14,659 nt of DNA from an uncultured Eubacterium sp. Its GTDB lineage: Bacteria; Bacillota; Clostridia; Peptostreptococcales; Anaerovoracaceae. Below are positions 1 through 7,900 of the stretch, in pieces (within the stretch, counting starts at the first letter, position 1; each line of letters starts with the position of its first letter). The notes below the pieces were generated by a model. The model ran no database searches. It worked only from the letters and a program-made list of their open reading frames with translations, and had not been told where the DNA came from. Where the stretch lies: NCBI GenBank assembly GCA_900543485.1, contig UQRM01000044.1:1-14659 (forward strand), written 5' to 3'. The translations under genes were made by a program, and so were the position numbers.

Positions 1-1
1 G

Positions 2-169
2 GCCGGGTGCTACAGGATGCTGAGCCAGCGCCTCGGAGTGCAGTTTGTCGATGCCGGCCAGTGGGAGATCCCACTGGCCTATGACGGCGTACATTTTACC
101 GAAGAAGGTCACAGAGCTTTTGCGGAAGGTCTTTACCAATACCTGAGAAAATCATATGAGCTGCGCTAG
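2..169 (+). CDS. SGNH/GDSL-type hydrolase, C-terminal end (5' partial)
   Basis: The gene enters from the left edge, open in the frame starting at base 2 and ending at TAG 167-169; only about 55 residues are visible. They carry the family's last conserved block, Y-D-G-V-H-F-T-E-E-G-H, in which the Asp and His two residues apart from the Gly-Val belong to the catalytic Ser-Asp-His machinery of SGNH esterases. A short amphipathic helix (A-F-A-E-G-L-Y-Q-Y-L) follows, as is usual at the end of these proteins. Family members hydrolyse esters such as acetylated carbohydrates or lipids; the substrate cannot be told from this fragment. The stop codon overlaps by four bases the stop of the convergent flavodoxin/ferredoxin gene, leaving no room for a terminator between them. 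Confidence 0.75.
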   Translation, partial: AGCYRMLSQRLGVQFVDAGQWEIPLAYDGVHFTEEGHRAFAEGLYQYLRKSYELR

Positions 170-927
170 AGATATAGCTGATACTCTTTTCTGTCGGAAG
201 TTGCTTTGCTGAGCATCGTGCTGAGAGCTGCCAGCATCTCCCGGTCTACGTCGCGGGCGGAAACGGGACAGACGGCAATGCATCGCATGCAGGAAATACA
301 GGTCTGGTCTTTCACATTGACAGGGTCGTTTTTATCGATGGCCTGAACCGGACATTTCTCCGCGCACAGGCCGCATTTCGTACATTTGCTGTCCGGCACA
401 GGCACCAGCTTCATCAGCTTCAGTTCTTTGTAAGGCCGGCTTCCGGGCAGCGACGGTTCAGACGAAGAACCGGCAGACAGCTTTTCGAGTATCTTTCTGG
501 AAAAGTCTCTTAATTGCAGCTGGTCGGCGGTATCCGGTCGTCCTGCTGCGAATTGCCGGGCGATGGAATGCTCGGCTACAGCGGCGACAGCAGCGATTGC
601 GTGAAATCCCGCATCGGCTGCCACGTCCCGCAGTTCGACCAGTGTGTCTTCATAGGCACGGTTGCCATAGACGCAGAGGAGGATCGCTTTCGCTCCGTTT
701 CCATCGATGGCGGAGAGACGTCGGACAGCAGTCACAGGCACACGGCCGCCGTAGGATGGGACTGCAATGACAGCGATATCATCAGCTGTAAGGCGGACTG
801 CGGAAAAATCGGCGCGGCTGTCTGTCAGGTCTACGATATGACTCTCTGATGCCAGCCCCTTTGTCAGCGTATCGGTGACTTTTTTCGTTCCACCGGTCGG
901 GCTGAAACAGATCTTATAACATTTCAT
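166..927 (-). CDS. EFR1-type protein: flavodoxin-like domain plus two [4Fe-4S] clusters
   Basis: This 253-residue soluble electron-transfer protein has an N-terminal flavodoxin-like domain with an FMN phosphate loop of the form S-P-T-G-G-T at residues 9-14. A second flavin-contact region follows around P-S-Y-G-G-R (57-62). The C-terminal bacterial ferredoxin domain has two CxxCxxCxxxCP motifs, with Cys182/185/188/192 and Cys210/213/216/220. This architecture matches the EFR1 family ferredoxins common in anaerobic Clostridia, thought to shuttle low-potential electrons; the partner enzymes are unknown. The start is supported by an AGGAGG-type site at about 941-946 on the minus strand and by a TTGACT-17-TATACT promoter upstream. 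It is transcribed divergently from the methyltransferase at 1174 and converges, with overlapping stops, on the SGNH hydrolase. No key residue is missing. Confidence 0.9.
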   Translation of the reverse strand: MKCYKICFSPTGGTKKVTDTLTKGLASESHIVDLTDSRADFSAVRLTADDIAVIAVPSYGGRVPVTAVRRLSAIDGNGAKAILLCVYGNRAYEDTLVELRDVAADAGFHAIAAVAAVAEHSIARQFAAGRPDTADQLQLRDFSRKILEKLSAGSSSEPSLPGSRPYKELKLMKLVPVPDSKCTKCGLCAEKCPVQAIDKNDPVNVKDQTCISCMRCIAVCPVSARDVDREMLAALSTMLSKATSDRKEYQLYL

Positions 928-959
928 CTATAATACACCTCCTGTTCCTCGGAGATGAA

Positions 960-988
960 AGTATATCACCCGGGAAGTGTGAAGTCAA
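960..988 (-). promoter_or_regulatory. Promoter of the EFR1-type gene
   Basis: On the minus strand a -35 box TTGACT (988-983) and a -10 box TATACT (965-960) are separated by exactly 17 bases. This predicts transcription starting near 953, about 25 bases ahead of the ATG at 927, with the ribosome binding site in between. It lies back to back with the methyltransferase promoter at 1012-1040. Confidence 0.75.
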
Positions 989-1011
989 GGAATGGAGGGA
1001 AGTTGCTGCAC

Positions 1012-1040
1012 TTGACAAGTTAGGCATTGCTAACTATAAT
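1012..1040 (+). promoter_or_regulatory. Consensus promoter with embedded dyad operator, upstream of methyltransferase
   Basis: A perfect -35 TTGACA (1012-1017) and a perfect -10 TATAAT (1035-1040) are 17 bases apart. The spacer is filled by a dyad, AGTTAG-N6-CTAACT (1018-1035), whose right arm touches the first base of the -10 box. A repressor bound there would block RNA polymerase directly. The TTAGG-like half site resembles operators of DtxR/IdeR-type metalloregulators; that assignment is inference from appearance only. The leader from the predicted start (about 1047) to the ATG at 1174 is about 127 nt, with no riboswitch fold I can recognise. Confidence 0.8.
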
Positions 1041-1173
1041 GATCTTATCGAGGCTCCGGTTTTTTAGTGGCGAATGTGAGAAGAAAAGCTGATCCCCAAC
1101 AGCGGATGCGAAAGTGGGATTGGTGTTCCGGGAGGAAAACTATTGTCGGATGAAGGAGAAAGAAGGTGGGATC

Positions 1174-2010
1174 ATGTCCGTCGAAAGAATACAAACACAG
1201 GAAAGGAAACAAATTCAGAAAGCGATACGTCTGGGAAACCACGGGGAAGATTACGGAAGCTGGATGTCAAATCCGGTGTTTTATATGGCGGGCGGGGCGG
1301 CGGTTTTTGCGGCATTGCTGGCGGTGCTGTCGTTCGCCGTGCTTTCCATCACTGCTATCGGTATCCTGTTTGTGGTCATCATAGTGGGACTGCTGGCCAT
1401 TATTGGCTGGCTCGCGTGGATCCGACGGCAGTATGATTTTAATGGAGGCAGGATCATGGAGCGGGTGCATCAGACCATCCTGTCTCATATGGAGTATGAC
1501 GGTAAAGGGATATTGCTGGATGTGGGCTGCGGTTCAGGGGCGTTATCAATCCGCGCAGCGCTGACGTGGCCGGAAACGACGGTCGTCGGTATCGACTACT
1601 GGGCCGCTGTCTATAACTACAGCCAGCCTCTCTGTGAGAGAAACGCCGCCAGCGAAGGCGTGGGAGATCGTTGTACTTTTCGGTATGGCGATGCCAATAA
1701 GCTGGATTTTCCGGATGGATATTTTGACGCTGTTGTGAGCAATTATGTTTATCACAATATCACCGGAGCTGACAGACAGGATTTGCTGATGGAAACGCTG
1801 AGGGTGCTGAAAAAGGGCGGTACCTTCGCCCTCAACGATGAAATGAAGCCGCGGATGTATGGGGATATGGAGGCCTTCGCACAGAAGCTGCGGGACATGG
1901 GGTATGAGGATGTGCATCTGATAGATACAGCTGAAGAAGCCTTTGGCTCCCACCGACGGGCGGCGATGATGCTGCTGGGTGAATCGCGGATGTTGGTGGG
2001 AAGGAAATAG
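1174..2010 (+). CDS. Membrane-anchored class I SAM-dependent methyltransferase
   Basis: With the start at 1174 the protein has 278 residues. It has a charged N-terminus, then two hydrophobic segments (about 36-58 and 60-83) ending in W-I-R-R, a positive flank typical of a cytoplasmic edge. The rest is a Rossmann methyltransferase: motif I L-L-D-V-G-C-G-S-G (114-122) binds S-adenosylmethionine, followed by an acidic strand end G-I-D (139-141), a D-A-N-K-L-D-F-P-D motif II/III region and a V-L-K-K-G-G motif. The substrate is unknown; similar ubiE-like proteins methylate small molecules or lipids. I chose ATG 1174 because it has a GAAGGTGG site 4-12 bases upstream; ATG 1150 and GTG 1114 lie in frame but are less well placed. 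The gene is transcribed alone from the operator-bearing promoter at 1012-1040. Confidence 0.85.
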   Translation: MSVERIQTQERKQIQKAIRLGNHGEDYGSWMSNPVFYMAGGAAVFAALLAVLSFAVLSITAIGILFVVIIVGLLAIIGWLAWIRRQYDFNGGRIMERVHQTILSHMEYDGKGILLDVGCGSGALSIRAALTWPETTVVGIDYWAAVYNYSQPLCERNAASEGVGDRCTFRYGDANKLDFPDGYFDAVVSNYVYHNITGADRQDLLMETLRVLKKGGTFALNDEMKPRMYGDMEAFAQKLRDMGYEDVHLIDTAEEAFGSHRRAAMMLLGESRMLVGRK

Positions 2011-2042
2011 CATAGCCGCGGCATGGGGCCGGATAAAAAACA

Positions 2043-2071
2043 TGTATTCCGTCCGGGCTTTCTGCTATAAT
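2043..2071 (+). promoter_or_regulatory. Extended -10 promoter of the broken response regulator gene
   Basis: TATAAT at 2066-2071 is preceded by TGC (an extended -10 TGn motif, 2063-2065), and a weak -35, TGTATT, lies 17 bases upstream (2043-2048). The predicted start near 2078 leaves about 30 bases to the GTG start codon at 2108, with GGAGG at 2096-2100. Confidence 0.6.
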
Positions 2072-2107
2072 CAAAGGGATCGAAATATCTCTTGCGGAGG
2101 ATGTGCT

Positions 2108-2418
2108 GTGTTTACGATTCTTGTTTTGGAAGACGATGTGGAATTGAATGAAACGATGACCTACGGGTTGGAAAAAGAGGGGTATCGCGTCATTTCAGTG
2201 CATTCCCGGGAAGAAGCGGAGAAGGCGGCGGAAAACAGCCCGCTGGCTCTGGCGATACTCGACGTCAATCTGCCTGATGGAGACGGATTTCAGTTCTGTG
2301 GATGGCTGAAGGCAAAAAACAAGTCCCGGTCCTGTTCGTCTCGGTAAGGGATCTGGAAGAAGACGTTTTGCATGGGTATGAGCTTGGCGCTGACGATTAC
2401 GTGACCAAGCCTTTTTCA
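2108..2418 (+). pseudogene. Response regulator receiver domain, frameshifted and truncated
   Basis: This is the beginning of a two-component response regulator, starting at GTG 2108 behind a GGAGG site. The first frame gives the acidic pocket E-D-D (residues 8-10) and phosphoacceptor Asp52 in [10 protein letters not shown]. The frame is then lost in an A-run (2314-2319), where six A's stand where seven would keep the frame. The next frame continues the family sequence perfectly: [11 protein letters not shown] through D-D-Y-V-T-K-P-F-S, including the conserved Lys-Pro. Homology stops at about 2418, where the receiver would normally continue into its last helix and a DNA-binding domain; insertion-sequence DNA begins there. 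So the gene has two lesions: a one-base deletion and loss of its whole 3' half. A sequencing error could explain the first but not the second. Confidence 0.85.
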
Positions 2419-2461
2419 TGATAGTGTAAAATAATTGTGGAGTTTTCAGAGAAATAAAAGA

Positions 2462-2531
2462 AGAGACCGACTCCAAAGTGATAAAATATGTTTGACCAAA
2501 AATAAAATCATCACGAAAGGAAAAGGTCTCT
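2462..2531 (+). promoter_or_regulatory. Long-range inverted repeat over the transposase ribosome site
   Basis: AGAGACC (2462-2468) can pair with GGTCTCT (2525-2531). The right arm overlaps the AAGG of the transposase ribosome binding site and abuts its start codon. In RNA read in from outside, this pairing would hide the site, as several insertion sequences do to limit transposase made from outside promoters. Seven base pairs over a 56-nt loop is modest, so this is only a candidate. Confidence 0.35.
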
Positions 2532-2738
2532 ATAAAAACAATTATACAACACATTGCAAAAAAACTCATTCACAAAATATTGGAGAGAGCATATTCCGGA
2601 GGCATAACGGATATCGATGCCCTGTCCAGTGATGTCCTCGGGGATTGCAAGGAAGCAGCGAGAGGAATCGTGGAGGCTATCACCGCCAGGCTCAATAAGC
2701 AGATACGAGATGACAAAGAGCGAAGAAAGGCGGAAGGG
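2532..2738 (+). pseudogene. Transposase N-terminal fragment (ISLre2-like), start codon lost
   Basis: About 69 residues remain in one frame, including A-K-K-L-I-H-K-I-L-E-R-A-Y-S-G-G-I, then D-I-D-A-L-S-S-D-V-L-G-D-C-K-E-A-A-R and Q-I-R-D-D-K-E-R-R-K-A-E-G. This helical leader resembles transposases annotated ISLre2 in Lachnospiraceae. The expected ATG reads ATA at 2532-2534, directly behind a good ribosome site (AAAGGAAAAGG). After Gly at 2736-2738 the frame stays open to 2843 but the sequence becomes hydrophobic and unrelated, so that extension is not transposase. The catalytic acidic residues are all missing. It is a dead fragment lying just upstream of the Wadjet promoter. Confidence 0.6.
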
Positions 2739-2753
2739 CGTGCAGTTTGTCTC

Positions 2754-2782
2754 TGTATTTTTCTCATGCCATATGTTATGAT
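2754..2782 (+). promoter_or_regulatory. Promoter of the Wadjet operon (extended -10)
   Basis: TATGAT (2777-2782) is preceded by TGT (2774-2776), an extended -10 motif, with a weak -35, TGTATT, 17 bases upstream (2754-2759). The predicted start near 2789 leaves a leader of about 55 nt before jetA. A dyad ATGAA-N10-TTCAT (2781-2800) sits over the start point and could be an operator. The promoter lies just past the transposase fragment, so it probably travelled with the Wadjet genes. Confidence 0.5.
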
Positions 2783-2843
2783 GAAATTAATGAGATTCAT
2801 ACGCTCTGTCTTTCAGAAGGAGTTAAAGAAGGTGAATGTATAG

Positions 2844-4256
2844 ATGTCTTTTTTTGAAACGATCAACGAGAAATTTTTCAATCCTTTCTGTTGCAAGAAC
2901 AGAGCCCTGTATTTTGAGTGTATCAGCCAGTTGATAGAAAAGTCGAAGGAAATATCCGTTCTTTATGAAACAGATGCCAGAAATACGTTGATACTATATC
3001 TTCAAAATTGCGCATGCTCCATAGAAACGGAAAACATCGGAGAGGAGATCGCCGGCGGAAAGACTCCCCAGGAAAACGCGTCTACGATCCTGCGCTATTT
3101 TCGTGCATGCGGCTGGATCACTCCTCAGGAAATCGGACGCAGCGGTGACAACATTGCATCCGTATCGGCGCATTGCCGCAAGCTGATTGACGCTATTCAT
3201 AAGATCTTTGACAGGGATGTGAACGGTGCTATTACGAATCATATCTTTTCCATGTATGAAATATTGAAATTTTCTTTAAGCAAGGACAACGCCCGGTCGA
3301 TACGCCCCTATCAGAATATCCTTATTCCACTGGTGGAAAACGAGTGCGATTTAAAAAATGAACTTTTGATTTTGAAAGACAGCATCCGAGAGATCATGCG
3401 GGCAGTCATGAAGATGGCAGACGCTAACAGTTTCGGACAGTTTCTGATGAAGGATGAACTTCTGAACCGTTTTTTCAACGATTACTTCTTCATTAAAAAA
3501 AGCGGACTGATACCGTCATACATCTCGGAAATCGACAGGATGATGAGAAAGCTGCGCCGTTCGGAACTTTACGACCGTATGCTACAGGAATACACAAAAA
3601 TAGAGAACACGGACGAAATACATGCAAAGGAGAAGATAGACAGGCTGTTCAACGAGCTGGACAGCTTCATCAATCTGGAATATCAGCAGGAAATGTCATA
3701 TATCGACAGAAAAATCAACAACTACTATAATCTGTATTCCACCAGAATGATGATGGTACTCAGCGAAAATACCAATCTGGAGCACGAACTGAACCGGATA
3801 CTGCTGTTTTTGAAAAATCTCAACGAGGATAATCGGGAAGAAGCGCTCTCAAAGCTTTCGGAAGCGCACCGGCTTATGAGTATAAGATATATCGGAAGGA
3901 AGTCTTTTGAACGGCGTAAAAAGAAAAACCCCAATGAAAATAATGCGGGTCTTGTTTCAGAAGAGCTGTCGGCAGAAGAAAAACAGCGCCTGACGGATGA
4001 GCTTCTGTCGGAGACACCCGATCGGTACAGTATGGATAATGTGGAAAAGCATTTTGACGAGATCATGAAAGGCAGAGACCGGATTTCCGTAGAGGAGTGC
4101 GGGGTACATACCCGTGACGACGCGACGATGATTGCAGCCAGTATGATATATTCGGGTACGGCAGGATTTCCTTACGAAGTAGAATTCCGAGATGGCATGG
4201 TGGAGACTGAGGCTGCGAGAATAAGCGATGTCAATATCAAGAGGAAGAAATTATGA
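2844..4256 (+). CDS. jetA: Wadjet anti-plasmid system protein JetA (kleisin-like, MukF/MksF type)
   Basis: This 470-residue protein is the first gene of a four-gene Wadjet operon. JetA is the kleisin subunit that bridges the heads of the JetC SMC-like dimer and binds JetB. Its N-terminus (F-F-E-T-I-N-E-K-F-F-N-P-F) and length fit the JetA/DUF5716-type family found in Clostridia. The first 130 or so residues look like a winged-helix region; residues about 230-340 are helical and strongly charged, as expected for the kleisin middle segment; the last 80 residues form a second compact domain. The start is fixed by an in-frame TAG immediately before the ATG, with AAGGTG 9 bases upstream. It ends with ATGA shared with jetB (4253-4256), so the two are translationally coupled. 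I believe the set is nearest Wadjet type II, but the subtype is not certain from sequence reading alone. Confidence 0.87.
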   Translation: MSFFETINEKFFNPFCCKNRALYFECISQLIEKSKEISVLYETDARNTLILYLQNCACSIETENIGEEIAGGKTPQENASTILRYFRACGWITPQEIGRSGDNIASVSAHCRKLIDAIHKIFDRDVNGAITNHIFSMYEILKFSLSKDNARSIRPYQNILIPLVENECDLKNELLILKDSIREIMRAVMKMADANSFGQFLMKDELLNRFFNDYFFIKKSGLIPSYISEIDRMMRKLRRSELYDRMLQEYTKIENTDEIHAKEKIDRLFNELDSFINLEYQQEMSYIDRKINNYYNLYSTRMMMVLSENTNLEHELNRILLFLKNLNEDNREEALSKLSEAHRLMSIRYIGRKSFERRKKKNPNENNAGLVSEELSAEEKQRLTDELLSETPDRYSMDNVEKHFDEIMKGRDRISVEECGVHTRDDATMIAASMIYSGTAGFPYEVEFRDGMVETEAARISDVNIKRKKL

Positions 4257-4903
4257 GCGATATAAATTTACAGATAACGATAAAAGAGGAAAGCAATCAT
4301 CTTTTTAAACGATGCATACGTAAGCTGTTGGAGTCTACATTTATTTTGCGGGACAAAGACTATAAGCTGTATCAGTTTGTCTCCAGAGAATCCAATCGGC
4401 ACGATATTTCCGAGTATCTGCGGATGATAGGATTCGATGTGATCGTAGAGGAAAAAACGGGAGTGTGCATGCTGGTCGCCAGCGAAGAGGACGTGGACAC
4501 GGTAGGCTTGAAGAGAGCCAATGTAGTGACGTTTTCTACGCTGCAATATCATCTGCTGCTGGTGCTCTGGGAAGTTTACCTTGAGAATATCGGATACAGC
4601 GAAGGAAATTTTGTAACGAAGGGAGATCTTATAGATAAAATCAGATCCTATGATGTCCAGCTGACGCGTACGGAACTTAACGCAGCGTTCCGTCTGTTTA
4701 AAAAATACAGTCTGATCAATTTCAGCGATGATGAAGGAGGCGAGGACATGAAGATACAGCTTTATCCCTCGCTGCAATTCGGCTGGGATCTTCCGCAGTT
4801 TCAGACTGTGGCGCGAGAATACCTGAAAGATGAAACGGAAGATATCGCTGAACCGGAAGAAGATGAGATTATTCCGGAGGAATTTGAGGAGGAAGAAGAA
4901 TGA
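4253..4903 (+). CDS. jetB: Wadjet protein JetB (KITE subunit, MukE/MksE type) with acidic tail
   Basis: This 216-residue protein sits between jetA and jetC, the position and size of JetB, the KITE subunit that dimerises on the JetA kleisin and helps load the motor on DNA. The body looks like tandem winged helices: residues about 85-150 contain a predicted helix-turn-helix region (S-T-L-Q-Y-H-L-L-L-V-L-W-E, then G-D-L-I-D-K-I-R and L-T-R-T-E-L-N-A-A-F-R-L-F-K-K-Y). The last 24 residues (193-216) are extremely acidic, 16 of them Asp or Glu. The start has GAGGAAG close upstream and overlaps the jetA stop by ATGA; the end overlaps jetC the same way (4900-4903). The DNA of the acidic tail also supplies the jetC ribosome site. 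Sequence similarity of JetB families is low, so the call rests largely on context and length. Confidence 0.83.
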   Translation: MSDINLQITIKEESNHLFKRCIRKLLESTFILRDKDYKLYQFVSRESNRHDISEYLRMIGFDVIVEEKTGVCMLVASEEDVDTVGLKRANVVTFSTLQYHLLLVLWEVYLENIGYSEGNFVTKGDLIDKIRSYDVQLTRTELNAAFRLFKKYSLINFSDDEGGEDMKIQLYPSLQFGWDLPQFQTVAREYLKDETEDIAEPEEDEIIPEEFEEEEE

Positions 4904-7900
4904 TCCTGCTAAGAAAAGTGAGGCTGATCAACTGGTACGGGTTTTCCAATGTGACGGCTCCCATCGGTTTCTTTACGCTGATCGCCGGAAAAAACGGAAA
5001 CGGGAAATCCGTCATGCTTGATGCGATCAAGTATGCGGCGTATGGGGATACGGTATTCAACAAGTCGTCGGAAAGCAAAGGAAGTCGTACGTTGTCATCC
5101 TATACGAGAGGTCTTCTTGATGCCACGGCTGGGACATATATGCGTGCGGCTGACCGGGTGCCTAATGTATACAGCCACATCGTACTGGAATACTTTGACG
5201 ATGCGGAGAACAAATCTTTCCTGCTCGGCACGGTGATCGAAACCAGTGCGGCCAACAATTGTCAGACATATCGATATGTGATGGACCGTACGGTCATGGA
5301 GCAGGTAGAGCATACATATGAAGAAAATGGCGTTATCATGCCGTGCAGCGCTTCCTTCCTTCAGAAAAAATACAGGCTGAAGCTGCTGAACAGAGAGCAG
5401 GGTCTTCCTAAATTCCTGCAGATGACAGGGTTGAAACTGAATCTGAGACAGCTTCCCACATACCTGCGCAAACTCCGGGGAATCATGTCCTATGACCCTA
5501 ACGCTCGGATAGACCGGTTTATCAGGGAGAGCGTCCTGGAGGAACGAAATGTGGATTTCGGAAAGCTGATAGAAGCAAAGGAGAATATTGAGAAGCTGAA
5601 CGAGAGCTTTGAATTTATTCAGCAGGAGATAGGAGAGCTGGATGAGATCATCGGAGAATACGATTCGTGTGAGCGTGAGAATAACCGATTGCTGGCCGAT
5701 AATATACGTATCGTTTACAAAGAAAAGAAAGAACTGAAACGTGAGATCGAACGCCAGACCGGTGAACGAGAAACGGCCCGGAGAAGAAAGGAAGACCTGG
5801 AGAAAGAACTGGATATTCTCGAACGCAGGCAGAAAGAAATCGATGGTCAGCTGGTGCAGGTGAGAGTCGGTTTGGAGCAGCTGGACAGCACCAGGATGAT
5901 CGCAGAAGAAAGTCGGAGAGCAGAGGAGTTGCAGGCGGAACAGAAGACGTTGATGGAATCGTGCAAAAAACTGGAACATTTTCAGACGGTGGTCGAGGAG
6001 CTGATGGATGAGTTTTCTGAGGAAGAAAAGCTTCCGGAAGATCATAAAGTACTGATGTCTCTGTGCAGTCATGGTTATACGGCTGCGGAAAAGGCGGCGG
6101 CAGTGACCGGGCTCAAACGGAAAACAGATGGATATTATGACGGTTTGATCATGAAAATCGCAGAGATCAAGAGAACGCTGGATCAATTGGAACGAAGTCT
6201 GGACGTGCAGCACCGTATCATAGAAGATTGCAAGAAACATCGCAATACATTTGCTCGTATCCCCGAGTATGTGGGACTCCGCAACGAGATCAACCGGGAA
6301 TTTGAAAAGAGAGGTATAAAGGCAAAAGCGCGTTTTGCCTGCGAATACGTGATCGGCCTGAAAGATGAAAAATGGCGAGACGCTATCGAAGCGTTCCTGG
6401 GGCCGCGCAGGTACACGATATTGGTAGAGCCCCGGTATTATGATATTGCGGACGATGTGCTGAATCGTTCGAAGCATCGATACGCTCATCTGTTCAACAC
6501 AAAGCTGTTGATGAAGAAAAAGATACGTGTGGAAAAAGATTCGGCAGTTTTAAAGCTGGAAATCAAAAATCCGATAGCACAGCAGTATTTCGACTATCAG
6601 CTGGGAAGGATTCACGCTGTAGAGTTGAGTGCTGTAAAAGAGTATGAAAATGCCATCTCAGCGGAAGGCCGTGTGTCTATAGCCATGGACAGCTATTTCC
6701 TGCGCTTTGACAGGATACATTCTTATTATTTGGGGCAGAAGACCTTTGAACTCAATCGGATACGGGCTGAAAAGGAAATTGCAAGACTGAATGAGGATAA
6801 AAAAGTCGGATTGGCGGAAAAAGGGGAGTTGGAAGACCGCAAGAGCCGTATAAGGCAGTACCAGGAAATGTTCCGGGAGTACGACTATGACGCTCACCGG
6901 AAGTACCAGATGGTTTCGGAAGATGTCAGGGCATCAAAAGCTCAGCTTATGCGCCTGAAAAAAGCCCAGGAGGACAATCAGAAATATCTGGAATTGAATG
7001 AACTGGACGGACGACTTTCAGACGAGCAGGAAGCAATTCGGGCTGAATATAATGCAAAGCTTCGGGAAAAGAGCGGGCAGGATGCCGTAATACAGAGGAG
7101 TCAGGATAAGATCGAGGAGAAGACTGCGGCTCTGGAAGAGCAGGAGGAGAGATTCGGACAGTATAAAATTCAACATTACGCAATCGTGAGACAGACGGTA
7201 GAGGCGTATGAAAAGTATCTGGAGAATGGAAGGAAGGGACCGGGCGGTCTCCTGGCGGAAGAGACCAGAAGACGTATAACAAGAAGTATAGAACAGCATA
7301 AAGGAATGCTGATGCAGAAGCAGGCGGATTATAACGCAAAACATGCCGGACACATGCTGCCGAGAGGGATAGAAGGGCGAGAACTATATGCAGGCCGAAG
7401 GGAGCGCATCTGGATGGACAATCTGCAGGAGATCCGTCAGAAGCTGGAGGAACAGACTCGCAGATATGAGGATATATTTAAAAATGAATTTGTACTGACC
7501 ATACTCAAATCCTGCGAACGTGCCAGAGAAGATTTGAGACAGATCAATGGAGAATTGGATAAATTGGATTTTGCGGCAAAGTATCAGTTTGATGTCAATT
7601 ATGTGAAGGACGGATCGGAATATGCAAAGGTGATAGAATATGCCCGCTATCTGGATGAGCGGGAGCAGTTGGGAGGTAGCGGTGAAGGTCAGATGATCTT
7701 TGATACCATGGCTGTTGTATCAAACGAGGAAGGTGAGAAGCTGGAAGCAGAGATGAAGAGGATAATCAACCGTATCATCGAAAAGAACAGTGAGGAGGCG
7801 ATCGCCCGCTTTGCCGATTATCGGAACTATATGAATTACGAGATATTGATGAGCAATCAGGTACTGACTCGGGCAAAGCTGTCTCGTCAGACCGGATACA

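Larger units (their letters stand above)
2419..2738 (+). mobile_element. Left-end remnant of an insertion sequence (ISLre2-like)
   Basis: The stretch begins where response regulator homology ends (2414-2421, not exactly resolvable) with AT-rich DNA, GATAGTGTAAAATAATTGTG, that has the look of an IS terminus. It contains the 5' end of a transposase gene and ends abruptly near 2738, where transposase similarity stops. The right end and the catalytic part are absent, so it cannot move by itself. The family assignment is from memory of the protein's N-terminus and is only moderately certain. Confidence 0.6.

Noticed and set aside
1114..1173. GTG 1114 or ATG 1150 as start of the methyltransferase
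   Set aside because: Neither has a well spaced ribosome site; ATG 1174 has GAAGGTGG immediately upstream.
1047..1173. Riboswitch in the 127-nt methyltransferase leader
   Set aside because: Only a weak pairing (GATCCCC with GTGGGAT) is visible and no known riboswitch core could be recognised.
2020..2040. GC palindrome after the methyltransferase gene as a terminator
   Set aside because: The short GCCGCGGC stem has no loop of proper size and is followed by A's, not T's.
2739..2843. Continuation of the transposase reading frame to 2843 as a real protein end
   Set aside because: Similarity stops at 2738; the remainder is the Wadjet promoter and leader read through by chance.
5095..6489. 464-codon open frame on the minus strand
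   Set aside because: It lies antisense to jetC, has no ribosome site or recognisable domain, and its composition (many Phe, Leu, His) is what the reverse of a Lys/Glu-rich coiled-coil gene gives.
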